Shown: positions 14,937 to 16,083 of the stretch, piece after piece | Layout: each line of letters starts with the position of its first letter | Position numbering within the stretch: the stretch's first letter is position 1 | Assembly (NCBI GenBank): GCA_012513245.1 | Contig: JAAZCN010000312.1 | Span: 1-16,083 of the forward strand | Source of the DNA: Synergistaceae bacterium | Lineage (GTDB): Bacteria; Synergistota; Synergistia; Synergistales; Synergistaceae | DNA: 16,083 nt | Direction: 5' to 3' | Translations under genes and position numbers: made by a program | The notes under the pieces: model-generated | Database searches by the model: none | Told to the model about the DNA's origin: nothing | What the model saw: only the letters and a program-made list of their open reading frames with translations

Positions 14937-16001
14937 TTAATTTTCCTCCTTTTGTTTCTCTTCATTATTCGTTTTGGCGATATCGTCCAAAGGTGAGCTG
15001 ATGTCACCGCTTAGATTCAAATCGAATTTTGAAAGTTTCTCTTCTATTTCTCTGAGCGATATCTTGCCCAGGTTACGTATTTTAAGAAGGTCTTCCCTCG
15101 TTCTTGAAACCAGTTCACCTATAACATGAACTCCGCCGCGAAGAAGACAATTCTCACTGCGAACAGAAAGTTCAAGATCGCGGACCGGTCTTGAGTATAT
15201 AGAATTCTCACCCATAGGGAAGCCTGTAATTACAGCCTGTTTCTCGAAACCCGGGACACCGGAGAGGGCCATTGTATTTTCCTCGCCTTTTATTATCTCT
15301 TCAAGTGCGCTGCTGCCCGGGCCTGCCAGTGAATCCACTATTGAAGAATAGTATCCCTTGAGGACTCTGCTGGCCTGTATAACAGCCGACTCAGGAGAAA
15401 CTACTCCATTTGTCCATATTTCAAGTGTAAGGCTGTCATAGTCTGTTCTCTGTCCCATCCGCTTGTCCTGGATGTCATACCTTACTCTTTTTACCGGCGA
15501 ATAAAGCACATCTGTCTGAAGAGCATCGACGGGCATATAAGAGGCACGCGGACGATCGATCGGCAAGTATCCTGTCCCTGTACCTACATAAAGGTCCATG
15601 ATCAGAGTGGAACCCTCTTCAAGTGTGCAAATATATGCATCAGGATCGGGAAATTCCACTTCGCTGTCCGGTTCAATATCTGCAGCTGTGATCACTTTGG
15701 GGCCCTTTACTTCAAGCCTGAGTGTAGTTACAGCTGAAGAGTGACAGCGTACCGGTATATGTTTAAGGTTTATCAGAAGCTCAATGACATCTTCTTTTAC
15801 ACCCGGTACGGTACTGAACTCGTGGAGAACCCCCTCAATACGTACAGCAACAATAGCAGCACCACTGATAGAAGAGAGCAGAACTCTGCGAAGCGAGTTG
15901 CCCAGAGTTACCCCATAGCCAATTTCTAATGGCTCAATGGTGATTTTGCCGTATGACGGGGTGGATTCCTGTACTATGATCTCATGGCGATCATGCTCCA
16001 T
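14937..16001 (-). CDS. rpoA: DNA-directed RNA polymerase subunit alpha
   Basis: Assembles core RNA polymerase through its N-terminal domain and contacts promoter UP elements and activators through its C-terminal domain. The 354-residue product has the dimerisation segment VTLGNSLRRVLLSS (31-44), GVLHEFSTVPGVKEDV (57-72), and a CTD with VRSENCL (280-286) and NLGKISLREIEEKL (310-323). It is about 25 residues longer than E. coli alpha (329). The extra length lies in a long linker (about 226-272) and a charged C-terminal tail. The ATG at 15999-16001 is chosen, with AGGTGG upstream; a GTG at 16011-16013 would add four residues. Oddities are Ile27 in the EPLERG motif and Ile314 at the place of E. 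coli Lys298. It lies 23 bases after rpsD. Confidence 0.97.
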   Translation of the reverse strand: MEHDRHEIIVQESTPSYGKITIEPLEIGYGVTLGNSLRRVLLSSISGAAIVAVRIEGVLHEFSTVPGVKEDVIELLINLKHIPVRCHSSAVTTLRLEVKGPKVITAADIEPDSEVEFPDPDAYICTLEEGSTLIMDLYVGTGTGYLPIDRPRASYMPVDALQTDVLYSPVKRVRYDIQDKRMGQRTDYDSLTLEIWTNGVVSPESAVIQASRVLKGYYSSIVDSLAGPGSSALEEIIKGEENTMALSGVPGFEKQAVITGFPMGENSIYSRPVRDLELSVRSENCLLRGGVHVIGELVSRTREDLLKIRNLGKISLREIEEKLSKFDLNLSGDISSPLDDIAKTNNEEKQKEEN

Positions 16002-16024
16002 ATTCTCCCCCACCTTTCGTTTCC

Positions 16025-16083
16025 CTAACGGGCATAGAATTCAACAACGAGCTGTTCGTTTACAGGTACTTCAATCTGCTCGC
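16025..16083 (-). CDS. rpsD: 30S ribosomal protein S4, C-terminal end (partial)
   Basis: The last 18 codons plus stop of a minus-strand gene that continues beyond the window. The translation EQIEVPVNEQLVVEFYAR followed by TAG (16025-16027) matches the conserved S4 C-terminus. The position directly before rpoA is the standard place of rpsD in the alpha operon. Confidence 0.9.
   Translation of the reverse strand, partial: EQIEVPVNEQLVVEFYAR

Noticed and set aside
1..16083. Defence system, prophage, mobile element, CRISPR array or gene cluster of new type
   Set aside because: No transposase, integrase, repeat-spacer pattern, toxin-antitoxin pair or atypical gene block was found; the window is core chromosome.

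Overview
This window looks like a housekeeping stretch of a bacterial chromosome with mid-range GC. All supported genes lie on the minus strand, so transcription runs from high to low coordinates. I place it tentatively in Synergistota, or less likely in a Firmicutes-related lineage. The reasons are the order rpsD-rpoA-rplQ-ecfA1-ecfA2-ecfT-truA, a DUF3084 coiled-coil membrane protein, a lysine 6-aminotransferase and a stand-alone DUF4392 (glutamate cyclase-type) protein, which together suggest an amino-acid-using anaerobe. This placement is inference; no rRNA or other decisive marker is present.

Layout in the direction of transcription. (1) 16083 to about 11330: the end of the ribosomal alpha operon (3' end of rpsD, then rpoA and rplQ) runs without a break into the energizing module of an ECF vitamin/metal transporter (ecfA1, ecfA2, ecfT) and truA. 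Genes overlap or are nearly contiguous, which points to one translationally coupled operon. (2) 11256-10219: mreB, starting at TTG. (3) 10218-9764: a 455-base, very AT-rich gap dense in inverted repeats. It holds the 3' flank of mreB and the control region of lat. (4) 9763-8396: lat, closed by a clear intrinsic terminator at about 8333-8363. (5) 8184-6139: a DUF3084 membrane/coiled-coil protein behind its own extended -10 promoter, then a small zinc-ribbon protein overlapping a GNAT acetyltransferase by 17 bases. (6) 6026-41: metK, a ComF-family phosphoribosyltransferase, pfkA, a DUF4392 protein, a small membrane-anchored protein and rho. Gaps are short except about 91 bases before pfkA and 112 before metK.

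Functionally the window covers transcription (rpoA, rho), translation and RNA modification (rpsD, rplQ, truA), cofactor and micronutrient uptake (ECF module without an S component), cell shape (mreB), lysine catabolism (lat), S-adenosylmethionine supply (metK), glycolysis (pfkA) and a few poorly understood proteins. I found no mobile element, CRISPR array, tRNA, rRNA, prophage or defence system, and no plus-strand gene I believe in. The best leads are the dyad-rich region before lat, the uncharacterised zinc-ribbon/GNAT pair, the single-domain DUF4392 gene, and unusual residues in otherwise conserved parts of RpoA and Rho. Four genes (rho, comF-like, DUF3084, mreB) appear to start at TTG, which a reader should keep in mind when choosing starts.
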